Shown here: piece by piece, positions 10,095 through 21,650 of the stretch | Position numbering within the stretch: the stretch's first letter is position 1 | Layout: each line of letters starts with the position of its first letter | DNA from: Pogona vitticeps | Lineage: Eukaryota; Chordata; Lepidosauria; Squamata; Agamidae | Direction of reading: 5' to 3' | DNA length: 64,000 nt | Assembly: GCF_051106095.1 (NCBI RefSeq) | Contig: NC_135793.1 | Location: 9,534,501 to 9,598,500, forward strand | Notes under the pieces: generated by a model | The model's input: only the letters and a program-made list of their open reading frames with translations | The model's database searches: none | Told to the model about the DNA's origin: nothing | Made by a program: the position numbers and the translations under genes

Positions 10095-10170
10095 CTTTCC
10101 AGGTGAGAAGGCAGATGAGAGGGAGGCTCTGCCAAGCCACTCTGGGCGCTCTTGGGGCAAGGACCACACC
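10095..10170 (-). CDS. Candidate exon, cassette C
   Basis: 76 nt, acceptor CTGTAATTTCCAG, donor AAGGTACGG. More than one frame is open (GVVLAPRAPRVAW..; VWSLPQERPEWLGRAS..). It is a diverged paralogue of the exons at 9105 and 11944, with a shared donor context. Confidence 0.35.
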
Positions 10171-10773
10171 CTGGAAATTACAGAGAAAAAGGAATTGAAA
10201 GATCAGAGGCACATCCTGAAGCCTGCTTGCCTCTCTAGGCCAACAGGTGTTCCCTGCTACCATTTCTCTCTGGATAAAGATGGCTCTCCTTTAACACAAA
10301 CGGTGGCTGGGAAGAGCTTCTCCCTACATTGTATAAATTACTGCTTGCAGGGGGTGTCAATATGATGGAGAATAAAAGGGGTGGAGAGCCACAAGAAGAA
10401 GGGAAAGGGCTTTCATCTGCCCTCAAGAACCTGGTTATCTGATGGGAAGACCCACCATCACCCAGTTTCAAAGACCACAGCTTAAACAAGTTTCGTATTT
10501 GAAGAAGCCTTTTAAATCCTACGCCTTGTTGCACCCACAGGGTTTAGATGGGCTCTGACTCTCAGCTGACTCCCATTGCCATGATTTTGATTTGATGGAG
10601 GTTGGGGACCAGATCCCCTGGAGCGCCAAAAGACTGAGGATACCCAAAGGGGATGAAATTGATAACACCCCGATTTAACTCTAGCCTGGGCTGGCCAGGG
10701 GCTTGTGGCAGAAAAAGCTGCCACCCTGGGGGGGGGAGCCCCCTCTGCCCCACCAACCCTCCCGGTCACTTAC

Positions 10774-10831
10774 TGTGAAAGCTCGAAGGATCCTTCTCAG
10801 TCCCATGATTCCAGACGCTTGCACGGAACGA
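10774..10831 (-). CDS. Candidate exon, SFRASVW family copy 2
   Basis: 58 nt, acceptor TTGTTTTCCAG, donor ACAGTAAGTGACC. It reads SFRASVWNHGTEKDPSSFH. Copies are at 1563-1623 and, decayed, at about 13393-13458. The three copies share introns (CAGCTCAGTCCTGGGCGCAAATGACC). Conservation of the frame between two copies supports coding use. Confidence 0.45.
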
Positions 10832-11125
10832 CTGGAAAACAAGAGAGACCAGCAGCTCCTCTTGCTTGCAGCTCAGTCCTGGGCGCAAATGACCAGTAGT
10901 CCTGGGATGGTGGGGACCCTGGGCATCTCTCCTCCCCTCCTTTCTTCTCTCTACGTCCTCCTCATCTTCCCAAAGGCTAAGGGAGAACGAAGCCATCCCG
11001 GTTTTTCTTTCTGTTCCTCGCTTCCAACCCTTGTGCCTCCTCCCTCCCTGTTCTCTGCTGGTCAGGAGCATTGGACCTGGGTTTTCTTTGGCGACAGGAA
11101 AGGCTTCTGATGTTTGGGGTCCTAC

Positions 11126-11165
11126 CTGAGAGGTTCAGGAGCAGGTTCTTGACGGGTTGGGGTGC
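11126..11165 (-). CDS. Candidate exon, APQPVKNLLLNLS
   Basis: 40 nt, acceptor CCTGTTGTGCAG, donor CAGGTAGGACC. It reads APQPVKNLLLNLS in one frame. The donor context matches the exon at 7910-7958. Confidence 0.35.
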
Positions 11166-11680
11166 CTGCACAACAGGAAAATGTGCACCACCTCCCCAAC
11201 CGCTGGAAAAGAGAAAGAAGGTTAACGTTGAGAGAAGCAGAGATGTTGGGGGGGGGGGTTTAGCAAAACGCCTGGACCACTGCCAAGAGATCAGGGTGGA
11301 TGAAACTCTGAACTGACCCAGGTGGAGTCTTTCCAAACCCACCTACCGGTCCATGAGTGTCTAAAGAAATTGGGTCAATCTTTGTCCTTCTCTGCCCCAC
11401 TTCCTTTCCCCCCCATCCCCTTTCACAGCCTTTAAGGTCTGCTGTGTTGCACTGGGGTATCTCAAGAGACTCCCCACTAGATCAGATGGAAAGGGGAGGG
11501 GAAGAGGGTCCGCTTCCCACCCTCCCTGATATTACTGGCCTTATTCTGGTCTCCTGCACCTCTCCAGGACCCAGGGCTGCAGCAATCCCCCATCATTGCC
11601 CTAACTCCCTGCAGGAGGCTTTTGAAGGGGAGGGAAAGGGGACGTCCCCTCGGTAGAGGAAACCTCCTTTCATGCCTTAC

Positions 11681-11765
11681 CAAGGTCAATGTGGAGCGGA
11701 AGGGACTGTTTCCTCACTGGCCCTCCTTCCCCTCCTCTCGTCCGCAGGGTAGCAGTTGGCTGTAA
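11681..11765 (-). CDS. Candidate 85-nt exon, cassette B
   Basis: Same length and splice sites as 8831-8915. It reads LQPTATLRTRGGEGGPVRKQ.. . Confidence 0.4.
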
Positions 11766-11943
11766 CTGGTGTGAGAAGAGGACACCACAGGTCAGAAAAG
11801 AGCGCCACTGCATTAAACCAGGGCTGCAGCAATCCCTGTCATTGCCTTAACTCTGATATGGAGGATGTGTCTGGGCTTTGCTTGGCAAATGCATTGCCCA
11901 AACCAGGCCACCCCTTCCTGTCCCTCTGCTGGGAAGACCGTAC

Positions 11944-12108
11944 CTTTCCACCTCCGAGATCACCAGAGACGGAGCGGTTCCTCCTTCTTCTCCTCGGCTT
12001 CCCTGGCTTGCAAACCGGCTTCCCTGACTTTCCGGTCACCTCAGAGATGACCAGAGACTCTGGAAAGCTGGTCTGGGTGCTCTGTGGGACAAGCACCACC
12101 ACAGAATC
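11944..12108 (-). CDS. Candidate 165-nt exon, cassette B
   Basis: Acceptor TTCATTGACAG, donor AAGGTACGG. It reads DSVVVLVPQSTQTSFPESLV.. in an open frame. It is 82 nt longer than the paralogue at 9105-9187 because of an internal insertion that repeats VISEV-type sequence and adds an Arg/Lys-rich run (KPGKPRRRRRNRS). A difference of 82 is not a multiple of three, so one of the two copies cannot keep the same downstream phase. Confidence 0.4.
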
Positions 12109-13088
12109 CTGTCAATGAAAGGGAAGAAGGAATTGGAAGATCAGACGCACATCCTGAAGCCCACTTGCCTCTCTAGCCCAAAAGGTCTTCCCTGCTGAGA
12201 TTTCTCCCTGGACAAAGTTGGCTCTCCCTTTAACACAAATACATATACAGTACTTAGAAGAAGGGAAGGGAGACCAAGCCCCTGGAGATTTGTGCCCAGA
12301 CTGCCAGTTCTCTGCCCATCCCTTGGTGGGGGGGGCAGGAGGGTGGACAGGAAGGGGGCTGCTGTTCCCTCCCCAGACTTTGTCAATGCTCGGATTGCAT
12401 CTCTCACCACCCACCCACCCCATGGATCTTTTCTAACAAGGGCTACTTCACCAACTTGCCTCTCTGAAAAAAATATGCCTATGCAGACTCTCACTTCTAC
12501 CCCTTTTTCAAATGGGGATACATGCAACACCACCTTCAACAAATTAGACCTTTCACCTTATGCTTTTCAATCACAGCGAACAACCAAGCTTCAAGATCTG
12601 CTCAGGTCATTTTAAAAGTATTTTTAAAATCATTTCTGCCCCTGCCTTTCCACTTTTAAAAGGATGCCAAGGTGCCTTACATCATTTCAAGAACAAATAC
12701 AACCCTTCAAGCTAACAAAAGGCACTGAAAGGCTAAAAAGGAGCAAACGCATGCCACACTGCAAAATGGGAAAGAACTTCAATGCAATGCAATGAGGAAG
12801 GCAGAACAAGCCATTTAACACACACCCCCCACCATCACTCAGTATTGCAGAGGTTAAGCGGCAATGTCAGGATGTTGATCTGTAGGAAAAGGAAGGTGTT
12901 TTTCCACTTCTGGTGACCCCTTTCCTCCATCAGTAAAAAGTGACCTGGTGAAACCTGGTGGGACCAAATGCCCCCCCTCCACCCCCAGGACATGGATGGG
13001 CTTTTCAGGGAAGAGAGGTTGAAAACGGGCCTTCCCACTTTTAGAGGACTCCCATCGCCATGATTTTGACTTGATGGAGGCTTGGGGC

Positions 13089-13122
13089 ACCAGACCACTC
13101 TAGACGCCTAGAGTGGTCTGGT
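13089..13122. repeat. Perfect 15-bp inverted repeat
   Basis: ACCAGACCACTCTAG, spacer ACGC, then its exact reverse complement. It abuts the GATA/GACA array. Confidence 0.9.
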
Positions 13123-13125
13123 GGT

Positions 13126-13336
<211 letters not shown>

Positions 13337-14126
13337 AAACCTCCCCCCCTGGGGAGGACCCCCTCTGCCCCACCAACCCTCCCGGTGACTTACCCTGAAA
13401 GTTTGAAGGATCCTTCTCAGTCCCCTGAATGCAAATATTTGTGCTGCCGAGTCACAAAAGAAGAGAGACCGGCAGCTCCTCTTGCTTGCAGCTCAGTCCT
13501 GGGCGCAAATGACCAGTCGTCCTGGGATGGAGCGGAACCTGGGCATCACCGGCGCAACCGAAACAAGCTGTGGAATCCAGCAGAGCCATCAGCCATTTTT
13601 GAATGGAAAACTAGTCTGGGCTTTCTCAGGGCTCTGGGGTGGTTTCCGTAGGCTTGGCTGCCAATGACTTGCCTGGCCCGGCTCCTGTGCCTGGAAGCAG
13701 TCCCCTGACTACCCCATTTCCCTGAAAATGAGATCTAAGCTGAAAATAAGCCCTAGTATGACACACATCCTGAACCCCACTTGCCTCTCTGGCCCCAAAG
13801 GTGTTCCCTGCTAAGATTTCTCCCCGGATGATGATGGCTCTCCTTTTAACGCAAAGGATGGCTGGGAAGAGCCTTCCTGTACCTTGTATAAATTACTGCT
13901 TGCAGGGAGTGTCAAGCTGGCTTATCTGGATGGAGCTCCCCACCCTTCTCACCCTCCTGGAGAGCCGGTGGGGAAATGGCAATGGGCCAAGAGTATTTGG
14001 GAGAGGAAGCCCGAGGCAAGGGGTAGGTGGGCCCCCTCTTCCAGGCTCCACCAGCCCCTTCCACACGCTGCTTTGCACCTGGGGCCGCTGGGCCTTCTCT
14101 TCTACGAGAAAGGCATCTGAAACTTA

Positions 14127-14189
14127 CCAAAAAAACCTAAATGATCCTTCTTCCTCCATGCACCCCTGCCTTGATTTTTACTGCCATGA
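14127..14189 (-). pseudogene. Broken copy of the 5.9-kb exon
   Basis: It keeps acceptor TTTCTCCTAG and donor GGTAAGTTTC but has a TAG in the frame that is open at 5915-5979. It marks the upstream limit of recognisable cassette DNA. Confidence 0.45.
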
Positions 14190-14204
14190 GACTAGGAGAA
14201 ACAA

Positions 14205-15100
14205 CCCTCCGAAATACCAAAGTGGAGGCCATTTTGTCCTTCAGGCTTCAGGAGGCCATCTTGTGTCCCTCAGAAACGAGGGCAGAAGCTGCTCTCTCTG
14301 CAGCCCTGACTCTTCCCCGTCCTGCCCTAATGAGCAGGGGGGATAACGATCCGCGTGAGTGGATCCCTGGAAAAGCCCTGCCCTGTATCTTTGGGACTGG
14401 GATCTCTGGCCAAAGGAGCCTATGGCCCCAGTGGCCCCTTCCAGCCAACGCTCTGGACCTCCGGGCTGTTCTCCTTCAGAGGGCGGGTTTCTGTTTCTTT
14501 TTTTTCTTTTTGGAAGGGGGGAAATCTGCTTTTTTTTATTATTTAAAAATATTTATTACGTGCCTCCATTTGCTGCCAAAAGGTTTCCCCTCCTTCAAAT
14601 CTCGTGTTGGCCAGGTCAATGAGCAACTCTTATTCTACAGCACTCAACAACAACAACAACAGCAACAACTGCTTTTCAGGACCCTTGGATTGACCATGAT
14701 ATTCTTTTTTATTCCCCCCTCTACAAAAATCTCTCCTTCTGCGTTGGCTTGGCCCTGGTTCCCTCCCCTGTTCTTGGGAAATCCCTCTTTGCTTTCTCTT
14801 GAACCAGCACTTCGGTTCAGGGGGAGAAATCTTGCTTTTGATACAGGGGGGCTTCTGTTCTTTTTCGGTTCTTTGGTGGTTTAGAGTACTTTGTTTTAAT
14901 TTTATTTGAAATCTCTAGGGGCTTCGTCTACCTGGCTTCTGAAAGGGGAAAAGAGTGGGCATTTTCCCTTCCTGTGAGCCTGGCCCATATGGGCAGCATC
15001 TGGTTGTGTTTCGGAACCAAAACTGATCATCGCTTCCAGTTTGAATTTAAGGCTATTTTGGGCCTTAAAAGGGGGAACCACATCTCAAGAGATCATCTGC
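14205..15100. other. No gene recognised
   Basis: Holds a short tandem pair GGCCATTTTGTCC / GGCCATCTTGTGTCC near 14228-14265 and a (CAA)n run near 14645-14670. An open frame of 247 codons on the plus strand shows no recognisable domain and crosses low-complexity runs. Confidence 0.5.
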
Positions 15101-15188
15101 CTTTTATCAGCACTGAATGTCTTTGAGGATACCCTGCAGATTAAAAAACGCTGTACAATTTAATTCACCATGTGCTTGTCCTCTAAAC

Positions 15189-15324
15189 CAGTGGTCCCCA
15201 ACCTTGGGCCTCCAGATGTTCTTGGACTTCAATTCCCAGAAATCCTGGCCAGCAGAGGTGGTGGTGAAGGCTTCTGGGAGTTGTAGTCCAAGAACATCTG
15301 GAGGCCCAAGGTTGGGGACCACTG
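15189..15324. mobile_element. hAT-type foldback MITE, intact ends
   Basis: 136 bp starting CAGTGGTCCCCAACCTTGGG and ending CCCAAGGTTGGGGACCACTG, with arms that pair almost over the full length. A perfect 8-bp target duplication CTCTAAAC lies at 15181-15188 and 15325-15332. Both ends and the 8-bp duplication are diagnostic of hAT transposition. Confidence 0.9.
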
Positions 15325-15774
15325 CTCTAAACCAAGGCCATGCCAAATGTATAATCCACCATGGATTTTTCTCTGCTGAGGAGAAAGCACCAGCTAAAAT
15401 TATGCAAGTGGGCCAAAGGGCCCCGCACCACATCACCTTGCCTCCTTCATCACCTCAGAATTCCTTCTTCCCCCACAATCATACATGTTGCATCATTATC
15501 TCCTTTCTTTCTTGTAAAGGAGCACCTTGGAAAACTCACTAGTCTACCAAATAATTCTAATTACGCTAGAAAGGGGTGAGTAACTTGTAGATCATGGTGG
15601 AGAGGGCTTTCCTTTCTCTGCAGCTGGCACAAAAATCAAATAGGACAGAAAGATCCATACCTCCTCCATCATCCTGCTCACTCCATGGAATTCTCAATCA
15701 CCTATAGTGACTGGTTGTGTTAAATACAGGGCTGCAGTACCTGCCCAGCACTTTCAGATATTCAAATAGAAGAG

Positions 15775-15872
15775 AATTCTAGGTATAGAATACACTTCTG
15801 AGTATTCTCTACCTAGAAAACCCTGGAAAGGGTAATCATAAGTCAGAATTAACTTGATAGCACACAATTATT
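15775..15872 (+). mobile_element. SINE 3' part
   Basis: CTAGAAAACCCTGGAAAGGGT..CATAAGTCAGAATTAACTTGATAGCAC is the tail shared with the SINE at 39937-40168 and with 45290-45367. Confidence 0.6.
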
Positions 15873-17740
15873 ATATTTCAAATATTCAAAGCACTTTGCA
15901 TGCATTATGTGAAGTCCTCTATAGATTTTGAACCCCTTCTGTGAAACCATGGGAAGGCCCCTTCTTTGGTTATGACAAACGGGGATATGAAATCAGGGAG
16001 AACCATCTGGCTGAATTCTGGCCTGCTTTTGTCTTAAAAAGAAAGGCAATTCTAACACTAGGTCAGGACTAATAGCCTGTTGCAAAAAAGCCTATACAAG
16101 TCTTCCCAGCTGACTCTGGGTGGGTTCTATGTTGCACGCCTGTACTCACAAGGGTTGCAAGGTTGGTCACAGCACAGATCATGCCATGGGGAGCCTACGG
16201 GAATTGGGGGGGAGGGGGCACTTAGGCCATGTCCCCTTCTGCTCTGCATTAAGGCAATAGGATACCTATAGGAACTCTAACCACAGAATCTCCTACCTCT
16301 CACCTAGCTAAACCTGGCTTTTAACCAGAATAGGAGGGTCCACTGGAAACTTTGTGCACCTATCTAGTGATGTGAATGCTTGGAATAAACCCAGAAAAAA
16401 ACAGGGGGGGGGAATCAGCCAGTATATTTCATCCCTTTTGAATCAACCAATTTTTGTTGCTAGATAAAGAATGAGCATTCAGTCAGGATGTCAAGTAGGC
16501 TGACAGTAGGTAGCATAAATGAAGTGTTTGACATTCTGTTGTATATATAAATCAAGCGTTTGACTTTGTGTTGTGTATCTCTAGCATGAGCTGCAAAGTC
16601 ACACATTCACTTTCAGTGAAGAATCTTGGTTCATATTCATCCAAGCGCTTCCTTGTGGAAATTCTGAAGAACAAGATGAGGGCATGCAATTGGGGGAAAC
16701 AATGTGGAGGGTAGTTGAGATGAGCAGTTTAATTTCATCAGCCTCTGTAGATAAGTAGGAAGGAAATGTGCAATGCTTACACAAGATGTCACTGATCAGC
16801 AAGGGGGAATAGACTGAAGAGAGATTTCAAGGTTTCTAAAGAAGGTGACAGCCTGATCTACTCTAACTACTATGAATAAACTTAGTTGCTAGCTACTTGG
16901 CGCTTTCTATGCAAAGTTAGCTGCACTTCAAGTTACTCTCTTTTCCCACTTCTCAATACTCAAGTGAAGGGACTTATTTTTCCTGGACACTGATCTAAGA
17001 ATCTTTACAGAAAGCCAATTAAGAGATATTAATTCTCAGGAGCCAAGGTTCATTGAGAAAATTTGTTTCCTGCTAGGTAGTAATGTAATGGGATTTTCAA
17101 ATAATGTAGTAGCCAAAGGGACAGACTGTATGGATATTTATTTGGAAAAAAGGTAGATCCTTCACTCAGATCTATGACTGGCTTGTCATTTTAGCTTTGC
17201 TTGCACTGTCAGATGTTTAGCCTTCTAAGCATCTTGAGTGATCAGGTGATGGTAAATCATGTGCTACGTCTCTGTCCTAGAAGTGGGCTGGTAGTTTGTT
17301 TGCGTCATACAGAGACTGTGTATTGCTAGACACGCTGCAGTGTTGCTGCTTCATTTTCGTTCTTACTGGAGGCAAAATAGTACAACAGCATAACTCTTCA
17401 GGTTACCTGACTTTTCCTGGTAGATTGCACATTACCTGGCCAACCGAGTCTCCCCCCCCCCTTCTTAAAGAGACAGTGTGTTTTTCACTCTTCAGAGCTG
17501 TCCAACCTGGTGCACTTCTGCCTCCCTGTGTGTGGATCCTTTGAGTTTAGGGCTTTGGCTTTTCTTTGCATGGCACAATGTTTAGGACTAAAACTGTTCA
17601 TTTTTTAAAGTGTTGGGTTTTTTTGTTGTTTAATTTCGTTTCTGCAGCAGCAGCAGTGGTGGAATTGCAGCACTAGAAGATAAACAGAACACCTGTATCC
17701 AGCAAAAAAACCACCCTAGAGTCCGTTTTTGAATCCCCAC
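15873..17740. other. No feature recognised
   Basis: AT-rich unique-looking sequence with only short open frames and no clear repeat. A homopolymer C run lies at 17452-17461. Confidence 0.4.
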
Positions 17741-17742
17741 GT

Positions 17743-17868
17743 TTAATGTTCAGCAGGCTGTGGGGAACGGTCTTCTCTGAGGAAAAAGCAGATCAGCATC
17801 TTCCTAAAGATGATGTTGACCTGCTTTTCCGGTGTCTTCAGAGCAGATCTTGGAAAGTCACCCCCATC
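17743..17868 (-). CDS. Candidate orphan terminal exon
   Basis: On the minus strand a strong pyrimidine tract (TTTTGCTTTTTCTTTTCTTTGAG) precedes a 126-nt open segment, DGGDFPRSALKTPEKQVNII.., ending at a TAA stop after 41 residues. No partner exon, polyadenylation signal or homologue is recognised, so this is only a splice-site-plus-ORF candidate. Confidence 0.2.
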   Translation of the reverse strand, partial: DGGDFPRSALKTPEKQVNIIFRKMLICFFLREDRSPQPAEH

Positions 17869-18049
17869 CTCAAAGAAAAGAAAAAGCAAAAGAATAAAGC
17901 TATATTCTTTTAAAAGAATATTTAAAACCATAAACTTCTGTAAAAAAGAAGTTAGAGCAACATCCAACCACTGTTAGGTGAAGGAAGACTTTTGTGCATT
18001 ACTGTTTGCACTCTTATAAGTAACTTTCTAAGCTCTGCCTATTGGGCAA

Positions 18050-18322
18050 AAGGAAGGAAGGAAGGAAGGAAGGAAGGAAGGAAGGAAGGAAGGAAGGAAG
18101 GAAGGAAGGAAGGAAGGAAGGAAGGAAGGAAGAGCTGGTGGAAGGAAGGAAGGAAGGAAGGAAGGAAGGAAGGAAGGAAGGAAGGAAGGAAGGAAGGAAG
18201 GAAGGAAGGAAGGAAGGAAGGAAGGAAGGAAGGAAGGAAGGAAGGAAGAGCTGATGGTGGAAGGAAGGAAGGAAGGAAGGAAGGAAGGAAGGAAGGAAGG
18301 AAGGAAGGAAGGAAGGAAGGAA

Positions 18323-18400
<78 letters not shown>

Positions 18401-18402
18401 AA
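18050..18402. repeat. (GGAA)n(GAAA)n array with two interruptions
   Basis: About 275 bp of GGAA followed by about 75 bp of GAAA. It is broken twice by related interruptions, GAGCTGGTGG (18132) and GAGCTGATGGTGG (18248), 116 bp apart. Confidence 0.95.
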
Positions 18403-18409
18403 AGAGCAG

Positions 18410-19500
18410 GGTTCACACTGGTGATAGCATTTTTAGCTGCCGTTCAAATCCACTTTAGTTATTAGGCCATTTTAGGGTTTAACTTTGGCAACTGCGGCGA
18501 TGGTTGAGTTACAGAACCAAATTGTCAATTTTTAAATGAAATTTATCATTTTCAGAATCAGTGGGAAATGAATTTAAAGGGAAAGAAGATAGCCCCCGGA
18601 AAAGCTGGGCCCAAAGCACGTTTTGCTTCTTGTTTGCATCCTGTATCACTAGCAAACTAGTTTCTCCGTAGGATAAGCACTACTTGTCTGCTATACAGTT
18701 AGGATCCCACGACACTGTTATGTATCTATTGTGGATCAACTTTCAGATTCCCCCTCCCTCGGTTAACAACATGAATGCTTTTAAATTTCTCCAGCTGTTT
18801 CTTTATGTTCATGCTACTAAGAATACCATTTTCAATCCTCTATATCCCATATTTAATAGTAATAAAATAATTCTGTGTCACCAGATCAATTCCAATTCAT
18901 AGCAAGCCTTCCAATGCATAATGAGTTAAATTTTTCCGCACCCCATTTTTGTGACATGTTGTATTACGTTTCCAACTGCACACCAAAAGAATGAAAACAA
19001 AATCCATCTTGTCATAGACAGTCAGTGTAACAGATAGTCCTGCAAATCAGATTTCTGTGTTTTTAATGTTGAAGCTCTTGCATAGTTGGAAGGTACTAGC
19101 ATCATGATTTTAAGATGCAGCTCCTTGAAGGATCACCTAAAGTCAGCCACAGAGAGCTGAGTAGGGTGCTATTCAGAGAGTCGCTGCTTTTTGCTCCTGC
19201 AATGTCCACCTAAGGAGGCCAAGCTGTCCTGGGCCTATTGAGCTTGAGAGCAACCCTGTTCTACAGCAAGGCATTTGCCCAAACATGACGAAAATTGAAG
19301 GACCTAAATGTGATTTAGTGGCAAAAGTGGCTTTACAAACATTTTTTAGACTGCACCTCCCTCAATAATTTTTCCATTGCCTCCGCTGGCTAGGGTTGCT
19401 GTTGTTTTGATTCCTATACTGCCCTCTAGTGCTTAGAGTGGCCAACGATGGTGAACCTGCACGTGTGCTACAGCTGGCACACACAGCCCTCTTTGTGGGC
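18410..19500. other. No gene recognised
   Basis: Mostly AT-rich single-copy-looking sequence; no open frame with a recognisable domain. Confidence 0.4.
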
Positions 19501-19528
19501 ACTCGAGCCATAAGTCACTGGATTGCTA

Positions 19529-19774
19529 CCGTGTTTCCCCAAAAATAAGACAGAGTCTTATATTAATTTTTCCTCCAAAAAAGGCATTAGGGCTTATTTT
19601 CAGGGAATGTTTTATTTTACAGTCATGTCATCTTCTGGTTGCTGCACAAGGGTGGAGGGCAGGGTTTCACTTTAAGTGGGGCTTATTTTTTGGGTAGGGC
19701 TTATATTACGAGCATCCTGAAAAATCCTACTAGGGCTTATTTTCAGGTTAGGGCTCGTTTTCGGGGAAACAGGG
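19529..19774. mobile_element. TA-flanked MITE (CCGTGTTTCCCC family)
   Basis: 246 bp with terminal inverted repeats CCGTGTTTCCCC / GGGGAAACAGGG and TA on both sides (19527-28, 19775-76), as for Tc1/mariner-type elements. Inner repeats AATAAGAC and AGGGCTTATTTTCAGG are typical of the family. No coding capacity. Confidence 0.8.
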
Positions 19775-19954
19775 TAGCCCTGGCAGCCAAACCTGAGGAG
19801 GCGGCTACAGCCACGGATCTAGCATCCTAACAGGTGGCGGGCCAGGATCCAGAGCAGCCGGCGCTGGTGGTGGCAGGCCGACCAAGCTATAGGCAGTGGT
19901 GAGGTTGGGCACGACTGGAGGTGGGGTCTGGAGGCACCTCTGTGCCCGGGATTC

Positions 19955-20098
19955 TCCCCATTTTACTTACTTTGGAAGGGTGGAAGCCTGAGTCAGCCTT
20001 GAGCCAGGTACCCAAACCCACTGGGATTGAACTCAGGTCACGAGCAGAGGCTTGACTACAGCCCTACAGTTTGACCCCTGTGCCACAGGGCTGCTTTT
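19955..20098 (-). mobile_element. tRNA-derived SINE, partial
   Basis: Reverse complement of the same family as 51790-52052: GTGGCACAGGGGTCAAACTG head, GAGTTCAATCCCA box B-like motif, GGCTCAAGGCTGACTCAGGC middle. Confidence 0.7.
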
Positions 20099-20129
20099 GA
20101 ACGAGATCTGAAAGCCATGATTGCCAATC

Positions 20130-20310
20130 ATTGGCTTAGAGTATTAGGCTGGTACTTTGGAGGATTTAGGTTGTATTCCCCACCAAGCTGTGGAAATCAC
20201 TGGGTGACCTTGAGACACCTACTCTCCTCTTAGCCTGACTTACCTGGTAGAGTTGGTGTGAAAGCAACATCTAGAGGAGGAGAACTATGCACACCACCTT
20301 GAGGGCACTG
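20130..20310 (+). mobile_element. tRNA-derived SINE, second family, partial
   Basis: Contains GGTTGTATTCCCCACC (box B-like), AATCACTGGGTGACCTTGAG and GGAGAACTATGCACACCACCTTGAG, a common squamate SINE body. The head is eroded. Confidence 0.5.
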
Positions 20311-20749
20311 AAGAGAGAATGGGATTTTTTTTAAATGGTGTATGTCCTAGAGACAGATGAAGCAGGAGACAGGACATCTTCCCCAGGATAATCACAAGAA
20401 AACAAGGAATACCCAATGTGTGACTTTCAATGGCCAATTGGCCATCCATTTATTTCAGACCTGGTTAGCGAAAAGGATGTGTCCTGATCTTTTGTGCCTG
20501 AAGCGTATAGGTTTGCAGGTACATACATGTTTTTTTAAAGGGCTTTTCTTATTTTTTTTAAAAAAAAGTCTTTCCTTCAATCCTTCTGAAATAATTTTTT
20601 TATTTTAAAAATATTTACAAGTACAAAGTAATAAATACCTAGCCCCTGAATTATTATGCTACTTCTGGAAATTGTGCACAGTTTAATCGTGTGGTGAGAT
20701 TAAAATCCCAAACTCATAACAACTCCCGCTGAGGTACAAGTGGGCACAA

Positions 20750-21230
20750 GGTGGAGATGGTGTTGCTAAGGGGATGCCGACGGATCAGAGCCAGGAGCCA
20801 AGCTGAGGGGAATCCTGGGGCTTGTCATCAAAACGAAGATGACAACGGCCTTTTTCAATCTCTGTTACGAGAGAATCTCAGATCTAAAGCCATGCTCCTT
20901 TCTTCTCCTTCTTTCTCAAAGGCTGTCTCTGAAAATGCTCCCGAGATCGAGGCAGGAGAGGTTTCACAGAAGTGGAGCTTCCCCACCTGAAGCTGGTCTT
21001 TCATCTGCAAAGGGCCCCTTTTTCAGACTGACCACCAGCTTCACTTGAACATCTTCCCAGTGATGGACATCTTCTGTAGGAAGAGACACTTGGAGCCCCT
21101 CGGAGCCAGATCCTCCCTCTTGATGGCGCTGTGCCTCTTCGCCTCGGTTCTGCTCTTGATTCAGAGGCAGCTGATCAGGGAGTGGTTACCGGCTGTGGCT
21201 TCCGCCCCTCCTGCTGCTTCATTTTGAGAG
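20750..21230 (+). other. Open region with a membrane-anchor-like peptide
   Basis: An ATG at 21045 (or a second one at 21063, MDIFCRKRHLEPLGARSS..) opens a 60-codon frame. After a basic N-terminal stretch comes a hydrophobic segment LLMALCLFASVLLLIQ, then a stop. This resembles a type II signal anchor, but no following domain, splice donor or homologue is recognised. Chance is a real alternative. Confidence 0.15.
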
Positions 21231-21299
21231 CCATCATAGCTCTCCGATACAAATCTGAGGAAGAAAGAAGACGTGGCTGACAGAATTCCTTCTCGGTTT

Positions 21300-21460
21300 T
21301 CTTCCCCCTTTTGGAGGGGCTATATCCAATGTAGGTCCCAAAGAGGGCTGAAGTGAATGGGACTTGCGAATCACAACCTTCTTAAGTCCCACTGATTTCA
21401 ATGGGCCTACTCTAGTCCAGATTGACTTTGGGTAAATGCTGTATTACTTTGCTCCACTAG
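21300..21460. repeat. Recurring interspersed motif
   Basis: AGTGAATGGGACTT..AAGTCCCACTGATTTCAATGGGCCTACTCTAG forms an imperfect inverted pair like that at 34344-34437. Probably an old MITE. Confidence 0.4.
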
Positions 21461-21545
21461 TTTTAAGAAGCATAAAAATGCTTAAAAAGAGACACAAAAA
21501 TGAACTGTACACATATATAAATAACAGCCATTGTGTCTGTCCTCA

Positions 21546-21650
21546 GGCTGGTGCCCTCCAGATGTGTGGGACCACAATTCTCATTATCTCCAGCTAGCAC
21601 GGGGACAATGGGGTTTGTGGTCCAGCACATCTGGAGGGCATTAGGCTGGA
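21546..21650. mobile_element. hAT-like foldback, degenerate
   Basis: Inverted arms GGTGCCCTCCAGATGTGTGGGACCACA and TGTGGTCCAGCACATCTGGAGGGCA. Related to the MITEs at 1342 and 15189 in design. Target duplication not resolved. Confidence 0.6.

Larger units (their letters stand above)
11608..12240. repeat. Duplicated cassette B
   Basis: Direct repeat of 8757-9330. It includes an extra segment inside its second exon (12,000-12,050) that cassette A lacks. Confidence 0.8.

Noticed and set aside
14141-14884. 247-codon plus-strand open frame
   Set aside because: Crosses a poly-Gln CAA run and T-rich low complexity and starts in cassette intron DNA. No recognisable domain.
18042-18465. Long open frames of repeated KEGR or SFLP across the GGAA array
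   Set aside because: Pure microsatellite translation. Both strands are open because the unit lacks stops.
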